Assembly: GCA_937121175.1 (NCBI GenBank)
Contig: CAKZKD010000023.1
Coordinates: forward strand, 1 to 64,000
Reading direction: 5' to 3'
Source of the DNA: an uncultured Flavobacteriales bacterium
GTDB lineage: Bacteria; Bacteroidota; Bacteroidia; Flavobacteriales_G; Salibacteraceae
Length of the DNA: 64,000 nucleotides
How positions within the stretch are numbered: the first letter of the stretch is position 1; every line of letters starts with the position of its first letter. Positions 1 to 8,494 of the stretch are shown here, piece after piece. The notes under the pieces are model-generated. The model was not told the DNA's origin and searched no databases. It saw only the letters and a program-made list of their open reading frames with translations. Both the position numbers and the translations under genes were made by a program.

Positions 1-764
1 GGTGAACGCGGGTGCGCCAGCGCATACAGCTGCTTGGGCAGATAAGGTTACTGTTGGTAGTGGATTTACCGTTAGGGTTTGAGTGGCATTATCTGTACAT
101 CCATTTGCATCACTAAACGTGTAGGTTATGGTATGGGTGCCTACTCCTGCCGTTGTTGGGTTGAACTCGCCTGTGGTGGAGTTAACGCCTACTCCGGAAT
201 ACGTTCCGCCTGATGGACTCCCGCCTGTTAAATTGAATGGGGTAGCGTTGACACATACTGCGGCTTGGGCTGTTAGCGTAACTGTCGGAAGTGGATTTAC
301 CGTTATCGTCTGGCTGGCACTATCCGTACAACTGTTGGCATCGGTGTGGGTGTACGTTATTGTATGTGTGCCTGCTCCTGCCGTGATTGGATTAAAATTA
401 GTTCCTATCACCCCTGTTCCGGTGTAATTACCGGGTGCCGGGCTACCTGTGCTTAGTGCAACCAACCCGTTGTCGATACACACATCCGTAAATGTTCCTA
501 ATGTTACATTGGGTTGTGGGTGTACCGTTAGGTTTTGGGTGGCGCTGTTCTCACAGCCATTGCCATCGGTAAACGTGTAGGTTATCGTATGGGTGCCTGC
601 TCCGGCGGTTGCTGGATTAAACTCGCCTGTGGTGGAGTTCACTCCTACTCCTGAGTAAGTTCCTCCGATTGGACTGCCACCTGATAAGGTGAACGCGGGT
701 GCGCCAGCGCATACAGCTGCTTGGGCAGATAAGGTTACTGTTGGTAGTGGATTTACCGTTAGGG
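1..764 (-). repeat. Near-identical tandem repeats inside the secreted repeat protein
   Basis: Bases 1-77 and 688-764 are an exact direct repeat, offset by 687 bases. Weaker copies lie between them: the segment reading NP-P-VTL in the protein recurs with its DNA anchor at about 62, 293, 518 and 749. The spacings are 231, 225 and 231 bases, all multiples of three (77, 75 and 77 codons). The array is coding and stays in frame. The repeat probably continues beyond base 1. Confidence 0.85.
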
Positions 765-3312
765 GTTGAGTGGCGGTATCAGAACCGCAAATGTTACTCA
801 AAACATATCCAATAGTGTAGGTTCCTACTCCAACTACAGATGGGTTGAAACTAGTTGAGACTACTCCATTAACCAAATAAGTACCACCGGATGGTGCACC
901 TCCACTCAAAGCAAAACTTCCTTCGTTTGCGCATCTGGCGGTGAAAGATGATAAAGTAGCGACTGGAACAGAGTCAACTTGAATAATCCTACTAGCGGTG
1001 TCTGCACAAGTTCCATTTCCAACCCGATAATTAACGGTTTTTGAGCCAGTACCTAATAAAGGATAAAAATTAGATCCAATTACGGCATCACCAAAAAAGC
1101 TACCTCCTCCAGGAGTTCCGTAAGGCGTTAAACTAATTTGAAAAGTCGTATTGCACTGACTAGGGATGCTTGATAGACTTGCAGTTGGCGATGCCAGAAC
1201 GGTCATGGTTTGAAATGCAGTATCACTACAACTGAACGAGGTAAAAACATAACCAATTTGATACGTTCCAGGAGTGACAAGACTCGGGTTAAACATGTTT
1301 GAGGAAACTCCTGGTCCAATGTAGGTTCCACCAGCAGGGTTTCCACCAGACAAAGAAAAAGCGGCTTCATTCTGACATGCATTATTTTTCACTAACGTAA
1401 AAAATGCAGCTTGTCCTCCAACGCCAATATTTCGGTTCGTCGAATCTTTACATCCGTTAGTATCTGTATAGACATAGTTTATATTGAATGAACCAATTCC
1501 TGAAGTAGCAGGGCTAAAAACTGAATCGTTTATCATACCAAACCCTTTATAAATTCCGCCTGAGGGAACTCCATTGGTTAATTTAAAGTTCGCTCCACCT
1601 GCGCAAGTGGGAGGAAAATTGTTCAGCGATGGAGTTGTTGGTTGATTTATTGTTATTCTAATGGAGCCAGATGTATCCAAACATCCTTCATCATTAACAG
1701 CTAAACTATAATCGTCTGTAACATATGCCTTGTAAGTTGAGTCAATAGCCTGAAATAATCCAAAACCACTCCGCAACCAACGATATTCTAAGTTTGGCAA
1801 ATTATTCGACCAAAGCTTCACCGAATCTCCTTGACAGGCCGTAGAATCAAGACCAGTATAAATTTCAGCTTTTGTGGCTTCACTACAATCTGCAATTTTT
1901 ACCACGTAGGCATCTCTTTGACCGCCACCTGCATTTATACTCCATGCTTTATCACCAAAAACTAAAGGTGGGTCTGCCACACCAGTTGAATAAATATTCT
2001 TGTTGGTATCAAGCGCAATCCCATTGGACTGATTATTAAAGAAAGTTCCTGTAGTGGTTCCTGTAATAGTCCATGTAAAATCGCCAGATGAATCAACTAA
2101 AGAAATAAATATCGCTCTAAAATTACCATTTCCATTTATAGTATCGTTACCAAACTTTGTCCCACTTCCACCAAATCTACCGCTTATTCCTACATTTCCT
2201 TTATCATCCACTTCGGTCCCGTAACAGAAGTCCTGAGTCACATAAGTACCGTCAAATCCTCCAAATGCTTTTCCCCAAACATAACTTCCCGAAGTATCAA
2301 GTCGAACAAGAAAAGCATCAGAATTATTATTTACTCCAGGGTTTGTATTCAAAGATGAACTACCTACTGTCATTTGAGACCAGAATCGACCCGACAAATA
2401 GAGATGGTTGAATTTATCTATTGCAATTCCATAAGCTTCATCAAAATTGGTTCCCCCAATTTTTTTTGCCCATTTAAAATTTCCTGCAGTATCAATTTTT
2501 GTCAAATAAATATCCCTTGAACCACTAGAAGTCAATGAAACCCCTCCAATAGTTACTGTTGCATTAAAATTTCCAGAAATATAGGAATTACCCATTTGGT
2601 CAACGGTAACTCTTGTCCCAAAAGTATTAGTGGTGCCACTCAAATTCTTTACCCATTTAAATGTACCATCTTTCAAATATTTTGCTACAAATGACCCAAA
2701 TATGAATGTTCCTCCAGTAGTAAGTGAAACTGAACCAAATTTAGCTGACCCTCTATAACTACCTGCCACAATAATTTCCCCTTGGTCATTCACATCAACC
2801 TGAGGGTTATAAAAATTGTTCCAAGGTGAGAAAAAGGTATTTCCAATTTCAGCGGTTTTCACCCATTCAAGTGTACCTGCCGTATCAAGCCTAGCCACTA
2901 CCAAATTAGCTCCACCTGAAGGAGGTGTAGGTAATGTTTGAGTGCCTAAGGTAACAAGTGGCCCCCTGTATGTTCCAACGACAAGTATACTTGTATCGCC
3001 TAACATTTTGATTCCGCTGAAGGCGTCAACATTAGTTCCCCCAAAACTGAAAACCCATTTCCGACGACCTCTTACATCATGCTTCACTATGTATCCATCG
3101 TAGGAGGCGTTAATGGAAATGGTATCAGTACCCCATCTTGCATGCATGGGGGAAACAAAACCCACGGAATAATTATTTCCATTTTGGTCAACAGCAATAC
3201 CTAACCCCCCATCAAATCCAGTTCCTCCACCAGTTTCCAACCAATCTACTTGCTGCGCAAAAGATGAAGAGCAAAGAAACATAGACAGTGCAAATACTAG
3301 CTTTTTAAACAT
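1..3312 (-). CDS. Secreted beta-propeller/Ig-like repeat protein, C-terminus outside window
   Basis: An open frame of 1104 codons begins with ATG at 3312-3310 and is still open at base 1, so the C-terminus is missing. It starts with a signal peptide (MFKKLVFALSMFLCSSSFAQ). About 450 residues follow that resemble SBBP-type beta-propeller repeats, with recurring GGTNFDEAYGIAID-like and KIDTAGNFKWAK-like segments. After the cysteine-containing stretch around KIADCSEATKAE, the rest is a chain of Ig/PKD-like repeats of about 75-77 residues, each with a pattern such as NPLPTVTLSAQAAVC, GGTYSGVGV and GTHTITYTFTD. The last units in the window are nearly identical. Such proteins in Bacteroidota usually end in a type IX secretion sorting domain, which here would lie outside the window. 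A surface or secreted role is inferred from this; no ligand or enzyme activity can be read. Confidence 0.9.
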   Translation of the reverse strand, partial: MFKKLVFALSMFLCSSSFAQQVDWLETGGGTGFDGGLGIAVDQNGNNYSVGFVSPMHARWGTDTISINASYDGYIVKHDVRGRRKWVFSFGGTNVDAFSGIKMLGDTSILVVGTYRGPLVTLGTQTLPTPPSGGANLVVARLDTAGTLEWVKTAEIGNTFFSPWNNFYNPQVDVNDQGEIIVAGSYRGSAKFGSVSLTTGGTFIFGSFVAKYLKDGTFKWVKNLSGTTNTFGTRVTVDQMGNSYISGNFNATVTIGGVSLTSSGSRDIYLTKIDTAGNFKWAKKIGGTNFDEAYGIAIDKFNHLYLSGRFWSQMTVGSSSLNTNPGVNNNSDAFLVRLDTSGSYVWGKAFGGFDGTYVTQDFCYGTEVDDKGNVGISGRFGGSGTKFGNDTINGNGNFRAIFISLVDSSGDFTWTITGTTTGTFFNNQSNGIALDTNKNIYSTGVADPPLVFGDKAWSINAGGGQRDAYVVKIADCSEATKAEIYTGLDSTACQGDSVKLWSNNLPNLEYRWLRSGFGLFQAIDSTYKAYVTDDYSLAVNDEGCLDTSGSIRITINQPTTPSLNNFPPTCAGGANFKLTNGVPSGGIYKGFGMINDSVFSPATSGIGSFNINYVYTDTNGCKDSTNRNIGVGGQAAFFTLVKNNACQNEAAFSLSGGNPAGGTYIGPGVSSNMFNPSLVTPGTYQIGYVFTSFSCSDTAFQTMTVLASPTASLSSIPSQCNTTFQISLTPYGTPGGGSFFGDAVIGSNFYPLLGTGSKTVNYRVGNGTCADTASRIIQVDSVPVATLSSFTARCANEGSFALSGGAPSGGTYLVNGVVSTSFNPSVVGVGTYTIGYVLSNICGSDTATQPLTVNPLPTVTLSAQAAVCAGAPAFTLSGGSPIGGTYSGVGVNSTTGEFNPATAGAGTHTITYTFTDGNGCENSATQNLTVHPQPNVTLGTFTDVCIDNGLVALSTGSPAPGNYTGTGVIGTNFNPITAGAGTHTITYTHTDANSCTDSASQTITVNPLPTVTLTAQAAVCVNATPFNLTGGSPSGGTYSGVGVNSTTGEFNPTTAGVGTHTITYTFSDANGCTDNATQTLTVNPLPTVTLSAQAAVCAGAPAFT

Positions 3313-3412
3313 ATACAGTCATTAAGTGACGAAGTTATTGATTAAATGAATCTGAAAAATTAGATTCGTCAATTGAAAAGACAAGTTAGTACAACAAAAA
3401 GTTTGGTAAGGA

Positions 3413-3420
3413 TAGTTTTG
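3413..3420 (+). promoter_or_regulatory. Bacteroidota -7 box (TAGTTTTG) upstream of galE
   Basis: The box matches the Bacteroidota primary-sigma -7 consensus TAnnTTTG and ends 31 bases before the galE ATG. A TTTG lies at 3402-3405 but is too close to serve as the -33 element, so the call rests on the -7 box. Confidence 0.5.
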
Positions 3421-3451
3421 TGGTCTTACTCCTTTAAGTAATTTCGTTGTA

Positions 3452-4480
3452 ATGAAAGTCATCGTTACTGGAGGTGGAGGATATATTGGTTCTCACACCA
3501 TTTTAAACATTTTAAAAGAGACCACCTGGGAAGTATATTCGATAGACTCGCACATCAATTCTACTCCGGAAACATTTGATAGAATAGAAAAAATAAGTGG
3601 TAAACGAATCACTAATTATAACGTAGATGTTTCGGACTTTAAAGCTTTAAAGAGTTGTATTAGTCAAATACCAAATGTCAATGGAATTATCCATTTTGCT
3701 GCTTTAAAAGCTGTTGGAGAATCGGTAGAACAACCTTTGCTCTATTACCGGAATAATATCCAAGGGCTTCTAAATATTCTGGAGTGTTGTAAAGATTTAA
3801 AAATTAACAATCTAATTTTCTCGTCCTCTTGTTCTATATACGGAAACGTAGCAAATCTTCCGGTTGATGAAAGTACTCCGTTAGCCAAAACAGAAAGTCC
3901 TTATGCGGCCACTAAGGCAATGGGCGAAGCTATTCTTTCTGACGTTCAAAAATCACAAAAAATGAGCATAACAGCATTGAGATATTTCAATCCAGTTGGT
4001 GCCCATGAAAGTGGCTTAATAGGAGAAAATCCAATTAATAAACCGAATAATTTATTTCCTGTAATCACTCAAACAGCAGTTGGAAAAATGGACAAAATGA
4101 GTGTTTTTGGAGTTGATTACAATACCAGGGATGGTTCCTGTGTGCGCGATTACATTCATGTATCAGATATTGCTAAGGCCCATATTTTAGCCTTAGAAAA
4201 ATCGGTGGAACGTAAAAACTTTAACAATGTCCAATTTTACAATCTAGGCTCAGGAAATGGGGTAAGTGTTCTGGAGGCTCTCAATACGTTTGAAAAAATT
4301 AGTGGACTATCCTTGAATTATGAATTGGACGAACGTCGCGTAGGTGATGTTGAAGCAATTTATAGTAACTCCGCTAAAGCCAAAAAAGAGCTGGGTTGGA
4401 TACCAAAACACGATTTGGAAGAGATGATGAGTTCTTCATGGAAATGGCAACAACAACTTGAAAAAGAAAAAAATGCATAA
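3452..4480 (+). CDS. galE: UDP-glucose 4-epimerase
   Basis: This 342-residue short-chain dehydrogenase/reductase-type epimerase interconverts UDP-glucose and UDP-galactose in the cytoplasm. The N-terminal Rossmann motif TGGGGYIGSH binds NAD. The catalytic Ser lies in SSSCSIYG and the Tyr-Lys pair in SPYAATK, and the GalE-typical RYFNPVGAHESGLIGE and DGSCVRDYIHV segments are present. Length is normal for GalE. It overlaps the next epimerase gene by 8 bases, so the two are probably co-transcribed to supply sugar nucleotides for surface glycans. Substrate specificity beyond GalE similarity (for example UDP-GlcNAc) cannot be settled from sequence. Confidence 0.92.
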   Translation: MKVIVTGGGGYIGSHTILNILKETTWEVYSIDSHINSTPETFDRIEKISGKRITNYNVDVSDFKALKSCISQIPNVNGIIHFAALKAVGESVEQPLLYYRNNIQGLLNILECCKDLKINNLIFSSSCSIYGNVANLPVDESTPLAKTESPYAATKAMGEAILSDVQKSQKMSITALRYFNPVGAHESGLIGENPINKPNNLFPVITQTAVGKMDKMSVFGVDYNTRDGSCVRDYIHVSDIAKAHILALEKSVERKNFNNVQFYNLGSGNGVSVLEALNTFEKISGLSLNYELDERRVGDVEAIYSNSAKAKKELGWIPKHDLEEMMSSSWKWQQQLEKEKNA

Positions 4481-5396
4481 CCGAAAAATACTGATTACTG
4501 GCGGTGCCGGTTTCATCCCCGGGTCATTAGCTGCTAAGCTGGCAGAAGACGAATCTAATTACGTTGTTCTTGTTGACAATTTCTTGACCGGTAAAAAGAA
4601 AAACATTCCGAACAAATCGAATGTAAAGTTTATCAAGTGTGATGCTAATGATTATTTAGAGATTGCTCCTGTAATGACTAGTCACCAATTTGATTATGTT
4701 TTTCATTATGCAGCTGTTGTAGGTGTAAAACGAACCTTAGCCAACCCAGCCATGGTGTTAGAGGATTTGGTAGGGATAAAAAACATTTTAAGCCTTTGCA
4801 AAAATACCGGAGTTAAACGAGTATTCTTTTCTTCAAGTAGTGAGGTTTATGGAGAACCTGTAGAATTACCTCAACACGAAGAAACCACCCCTTTAAACAG
4901 TCGTTTGCCATACGCAATTGTAAAAAACGCAGGTGAAGCCTACTGTAAGGCATTCAAGCAAGAATACGGATTGGACTATACAATATTCAGGTTCTTCAAC
5001 ACATATGGACCACTGCAAAGTACCGACTTTGTAATGTCAAAATTTATGCGAGCTGCCTTGCGAAACGACCCCATTACTATTTACGGAAACGGTAGTCAAA
5101 CCAGAACATTTTGCTATATCGATGACAACATAGAAATTACGTCTCGTTGTATGTACGAGGATCTATTTGTGAATGAGGTTATAAACGTTGGCAACGATAA
5201 AATCATTACTATTCACGAATTGGCAAAAACGGTAATCAAACAAACCAAATCTAAATCTAAAATTGAATTTCTGCCTCCGCTTGGGGAAGGTGATATGACT
5301 CGCCGTCAACCTGACATTGCTAAAATGAAGCAAATATTAAATCGCGATTTATTAGATTTAAACGAAGGTATTTCTCTGCTCTTAGAGAGGCAATAA
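4473..5396 (+). CDS. NAD-dependent sugar-nucleotide epimerase/dehydratase
   Basis: An extended short-chain dehydrogenase of the UDP-glucuronate decarboxylase/UDP-sugar epimerase type. I take the ATG at 4473 (MHNRKILITGG) instead of an upstream TTG at 4458; it overlaps the galE stop by 8 bases. Catalytic residues are visible as FFSSSSEVYGEP (Ser) and LPYAIVKNAGE (Tyr, Lys), followed by RFFNTYGP and GNGSQTRTFCYIDD, which place it with nucleotide-sugar enzymes. The nucleotide motif reads TGGAGFIPGSLA, so the third glycine of GxxGxxG is Pro with Gly next to it. The exact product is not determinable. The gene ends 3 bases before the stop of the convergent rlmH. Confidence 0.85.
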   Translation: MHNRKILITGGAGFIPGSLAAKLAEDESNYVVLVDNFLTGKKKNIPNKSNVKFIKCDANDYLEIAPVMTSHQFDYVFHYAAVVGVKRTLANPAMVLEDLVGIKNILSLCKNTGVKRVFFSSSSEVYGEPVELPQHEETTPLNSRLPYAIVKNAGEAYCKAFKQEYGLDYTIFRFFNTYGPLQSTDFVMSKFMRAALRNDPITIYGNGSQTRTFCYIDDNIEITSRCMYEDLFVNEVINVGNDKIITIHELAKTVIKQTKSKSKIEFLPPLGEGDMTRRQPDIAKMKQILNRDLLDLNEGISLLLERQ

Positions 5397-5399
5397 ACC

Positions 5400-5870
5400 C
5401 TAATGGTGATAAGGTAAATTATGCTTTATGCTATAGGCACGATAAATTTGCTCAGCGATAATTAGTCGCACCATTTGGTGATTAAATGTGAGTTTAGAAA
5501 GACTTAACTTTTCATTAGACCGTCGGTAAACTTCATCGGAAAACCCATAGGCTCCACCAACAACAAACGTGATTGAGGAACACCCCGCTAATGACTTTTT
5601 TTCGAACCAATTATTTAATTCCGGACTAGAAAATTGTTTGCCTTTATCATCAAACAAAACAACCATTTCGTTGGGTTGGATTTTTTTTAAAATTAACTCC
5701 CCTTCCTTTTGTTTTAACTCGAATTCGCTTGTTTTTCCTCGTGATGAGACATCTGGAATTTCTTCAATTTTGAAAGAAATAAACCGTTTCAGTCTTTTTT
5801 CATACTCCGCAATTCCTTCAAGAATATAGTTGCTTGACGTTTTTCCAATTACAATTACTCTGACTTTCAT
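5400..5870 (-). CDS. rlmH: 23S rRNA (pseudouridine1915-N3)-methyltransferase
   Basis: A SPOUT-family methyltransferase of 156 residues that methylates pseudouridine 1915 in helix 69 of 23S rRNA on the assembled ribosome. I start at the ATG at 5870 (MKVRVIVIGK), which gives the usual RlmH length; an upstream TTG at 5909 would overlap the promoter. The knot region shows FVVGGAYGFSDEVY (SAM binding) and the conserved C-terminus LTFNHQMVRLIIAEQIYRAY...NLPYHH. It is divergent from nadC, and a -7 box sits only 10 bases before its ATG. Confidence 0.95.
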   Translation of the reverse strand: MKVRVIVIGKTSSNYILEGIAEYEKRLKRFISFKIEEIPDVSSRGKTSEFELKQKEGELILKKIQPNEMVVLFDDKGKQFSSPELNNWFEKKSLAGCSSITFVVGGAYGFSDEVYRRSNEKLSLSKLTFNHQMVRLIIAEQIYRAYSIKHNLPYHH

Positions 5871-5880
5871 AATCTGCGCA

Positions 5881-5888
5881 CAAAAGTA
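5881..5888 (-). promoter_or_regulatory. -7 box (TACTTTTG on minus) for rlmH
   Basis: Plus-strand CAAAAGTA reads TACTTTTG on the minus strand, a full TAnnTTTG match. Only 10 bases separate it from the rlmH ATG, so the leader would be very short. It lies nearly back to back with the nadC box at 5894. Confidence 0.6.
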
Positions 5889-5893
5889 TAGAA

Positions 5894-5901
5894 TACCTTT
5901 G
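5894..5901 (+). promoter_or_regulatory. -7 box (TACCTTTG) for nadC
   Basis: A full TAnnTTTG match 22 bases before the nadC ATG. With the opposed box at 5881-5888 it forms a compact divergent promoter. Confidence 0.6.
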
Positions 5902-5923
5902 TGCAGCAATAATTTGGAGTAAG

Positions 5924-6763
5924 ATGGAACAATTAATTAGAGAGCATATTAGAAAAGCTATTTCGGAAGATATTGGCAGTGGAGACCACAGTGCTCTTGC
6001 ATCTATTCCTAGGAATTCGAAAAACAAAGCGCAACTTTTAATTAAGGAAAATGGCGTTTTAAGCGGTTGTACAATTGCCAAAATGGTTTTTCAAGAAACT
6101 GACGCTTCGTTAATCTTCAACCCTATTTTAAATGATGGAACCTCAATTAATATTGGTGACATTGCATTTACAGTGGAAGGAAGTGCACAAAGTATTTTAA
6201 GAGGAGAGCGCCTGGCATTAAACTATATGCAACGTATGAGTGGAATTGCGACTAAAACATCCATTTACGTTGATGCAATTGCTGGAACTAAGGCTAAAAT
6301 CTTAGATACCAGAAAAACCACACCTACCCTGCGAGTTTTCGAAAAAGAAGCTGTTGTACATGGTGGTGGTCATAACCACCGATTTGGGCTGTATGATATG
6401 ATAATGCTAAAAGACAATCACATTGATTATGCAGGTGGTATCAACGAGGCCATGAATGCTACGAAGGATTACTTGGAGCGCAATAAATTGAATTTAGGGG
6501 TTGAAGTTGAGGCTCGCGACCTGAATGAAGTGGAACAAATTCTTACTAACGGAAACGCCACCCGAATCATGTTTGATAATTTCAATTATCGTAACACAAA
6601 AACAGGGGTTGAACTAGTTGCAGGAAAAATGGAAACAGAATCGTCTGGTGGAATTACACTTAAAACGATTAGAGGTTATGCCGAATGCGGAGTGGATTTT
6701 ATCTCCGTTGGAGCGCTTACCCACCAAATAGAGTCTTTGGATATGAGTTTGAAGGCTTATTGA
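5924..6763 (+). CDS. nadC: Nicotinate-nucleotide pyrophosphorylase (quinolinate phosphoribosyltransferase)
   Basis: NadC converts quinolinate and PRPP to nicotinate mononucleotide, CO2 and pyrophosphate in de novo NAD synthesis. The protein has 279 residues, the normal length. Signature segments are RGERLALNYMQRMSGIAT, LDTRKTTPTLRVFEKEAV, HGGGHNHRFGLYDMIMLKDNH (substrate-binding basic residues) and the barrel end VDFISVGALTH. It is transcribed away from rlmH. No nadA or nadB is present in the window. Confidence 0.95.
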   Translation: MEQLIREHIRKAISEDIGSGDHSALASIPRNSKNKAQLLIKENGVLSGCTIAKMVFQETDASLIFNPILNDGTSINIGDIAFTVEGSAQSILRGERLALNYMQRMSGIATKTSIYVDAIAGTKAKILDTRKTTPTLRVFEKEAVVHGGGHNHRFGLYDMIMLKDNHIDYAGGINEAMNATKDYLERNKLNLGVEVEARDLNEVEQILTNGNATRIMFDNFNYRNTKTGVELVAGKMETESSGGITLKTIRGYAECGVDFISVGALTHQIESLDMSLKAY

Positions 6764-6829
6764 TGAAAACAACAATAAATTCTTTCGAATCCCACTTGTG
6801 AAATTTGAGTATTTAAGCAGGTGACAAAA

Positions 6830-7792
6830 TCAAGTATTTTTAAAACTTGACTTTAGCCAATCAAAGGAATTTTGAATACCTTTTTCTACGGTTACTTTTG
6901 GCTGATAGCTTATTAACTCTTTAGCTTTTTCAATGCTTGCGCAAGTTATTTCCACATCTCCAGCTTGCATTGGCAATTGCTTAACTAACGCCTTTTTACC
7001 AACAACTTTTTCTACAATTTTGATTAACTCATCTAACTGTACTGGAATGTTATTTCCAAGATTCATTACCTCAAAAGTATTGTCCGTTTTTGATACGTAG
7101 TGCATTGAGTCAATAACACCTTTTACAATGTCATCAATATAGGTGTAATCTCGTGCTGAGGTACCATTACCAAACATGTGTATGGCTTCACCATTAAAAA
7201 TTTTGGTTATAAACTTATGGATTGCTAAATCTGGACGTTGCCTTGGGCCAAAAACAGTAAAAAAACGCAAATTGACAATATCAATATTGTATAAATGGTG
7301 ATACGTATAATTCATCATTTCGCATGACCTTTTCGAGAATGCGTATGGACTGATTGGTTTATCAAGTGGCTCGTTTTCTTGAAAAGGAATGTTCTTACAA
7401 TTTCCGTAAACTGAACTTGACGAAGCAAAAACCAACTTATTTAATTCCCTGTTTTTTAAAAGTTCGAGTATGTTATTTGTACCCTTAAAATTTGCATCAA
7501 TATATGCTTCAGGGTTTTCAATAGAAGGCCGCACACCAGCTTTAGCAGCCAAGTGAATAACCATGTCGAACATTGGCAAATTAGACAGCGATTTTTTATC
7601 GGTTACAATGTCTAATTCGAAAAAGGAAAAGTTGTTATTTGAATTGCAAACTCGAAGGTTATTTTCTTTAATCCCCTTATCGTAAAACGGGTCGAAATTG
7701 TCAATACCGATTACGGTGTGTCCTTCAGTCAATAATCGTTCTCCGACATGTGACCCAATAAAACCCGCAGCTCCGGTAAGTAGAATTCTCAT
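6830..7792 (-). CDS. UDP-glucuronate 4-epimerase-like NAD-dependent epimerase
   Basis: A 320-residue extended short-chain dehydrogenase. The motifs are TGAAGFIGSHV (NAD binding), IHLAAKAGVRPSIENP, FASSSSVYGNCKNIPF (catalytic Ser), SPYAFSKRSCE (Tyr-Lys) and LRFFTVFGPRQRPDLAIHKF. The AAKAGVRPS and FGPRQRPD segments are typical of the CapI/LpsL UDP-glucuronate 4-epimerase branch, which makes UDP-galacturonate for surface polysaccharide. It stands alone on the minus strand next to the long intergenic region, and I see no TAnnTTTG box before its ATG. UDP-glucose/N-acetylglucosamine specificity is an alternative. Confidence 0.85.
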   Translation of the reverse strand: MRILLTGAAGFIGSHVGERLLTEGHTVIGIDNFDPFYDKGIKENNLRVCNSNNNFSFFELDIVTDKKSLSNLPMFDMVIHLAAKAGVRPSIENPEAYIDANFKGTNNILELLKNRELNKLVFASSSSVYGNCKNIPFQENEPLDKPISPYAFSKRSCEMMNYTYHHLYNIDIVNLRFFTVFGPRQRPDLAIHKFITKIFNGEAIHMFGNGTSARDYTYIDDIVKGVIDSMHYVSKTDNTFEVMNLGNNIPVQLDELIKIVEKVVGKKALVKQLPMQAGDVEITCASIEKAKELISYQPKVTVEKGIQNSFDWLKSSFKNT

Positions 7793-8494
7793 AATATATT
7801 TCGTTTCTGAAGTTTGCGAAGATAATTATTACCTCAGTGATTGAGACGGTCATTCTACCTTCATCTTTCCCCGAAATCCTTCATCAATACAATTGAATTT
7901 TAAGCCTAAAACCAGTCGATTTAAGTATATGTCTGAAATAGTAAAACAAACTTTGCCTCGAAAAAATTGTGGAATTAGATTTTGGACCAAATTACCATTA
8001 TCCAATGTTGCTATCTTTTTCTGTTGGATGCATTACCATTGCTGTTCAACATTCTTGCGCTTGGCTATGAAAATGGTTTAGGTTCATTTACTAAGAGTTG
8101 ACTAATAATCACTACAACTAAAAAAGTATGTCCGATTCTAGCGAGTAGTATTTCAATTAAAAAACTATTAATTCATACCTTCAAAACGCTAATTGTTTGT
8201 TCTTTTGCAAGGCTTACAGAAAATTAACATGTTGGAGAGTATGCTGCAAACAACTTATTTTGATTTGATGCAAACATTTTTTTTAATTCAAAAAGAATAC
8301 ACTGTCACCGCAGATAATGCTTAGCTCAATTAATTGCTGCAATGGCTAACACTTTTTTACATTTCCTCATCAAAAAACAATAAATAAAGTAAAACAGAGA
8401 AATAAAGCGCAAAGCATTAAGTTTTTACATTCTTACTTAACTTCTCCACTAGCGCCTATAATTTTCTTTAATTTGATTTTAAACAAAATTTATC
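7793..8494. other. 702-base intergenic region without a convincing gene
   Basis: AT-rich sequence between two divergent genes. No frame shows a recognisable protein. Around 7975-8098 a short frame ends DALPLLFNILALGYENGLG, which looks protein-like but is preceded in frame by a stop and has no start, so it could be a decayed gene tail. I find no tRNA, terminator or full TAnnTTTG box before 8495; the nearest is TTAATTTG at 8468-8475, with one mismatch. Confidence 0.5.

Noticed and set aside
128-427. 99-residue plus-strand frame rich in Val, Pro and Thr
   Set aside because: It is the antisense of the repeat region of the minus-strand secreted protein, whose frame is continuous and carries a signal peptide; the plus frame only mirrors the repeats.
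1-764. Direct repeats as a CRISPR array
   Set aside because: Repeat units are about 230 bases, in frame, and encode Ig-like domains; no short repeat with unique spacers.
2157-2411. 84-residue plus-strand frame
   Set aside because: Lies antisense within the beta-propeller region of the secreted protein and resembles no protein.
7893-8081. 62-residue frame in the long gap
   Set aside because: Starts with TTG, has unlikely composition (HYHCCSTFL) and no upstream promoter box; not supported as a gene.
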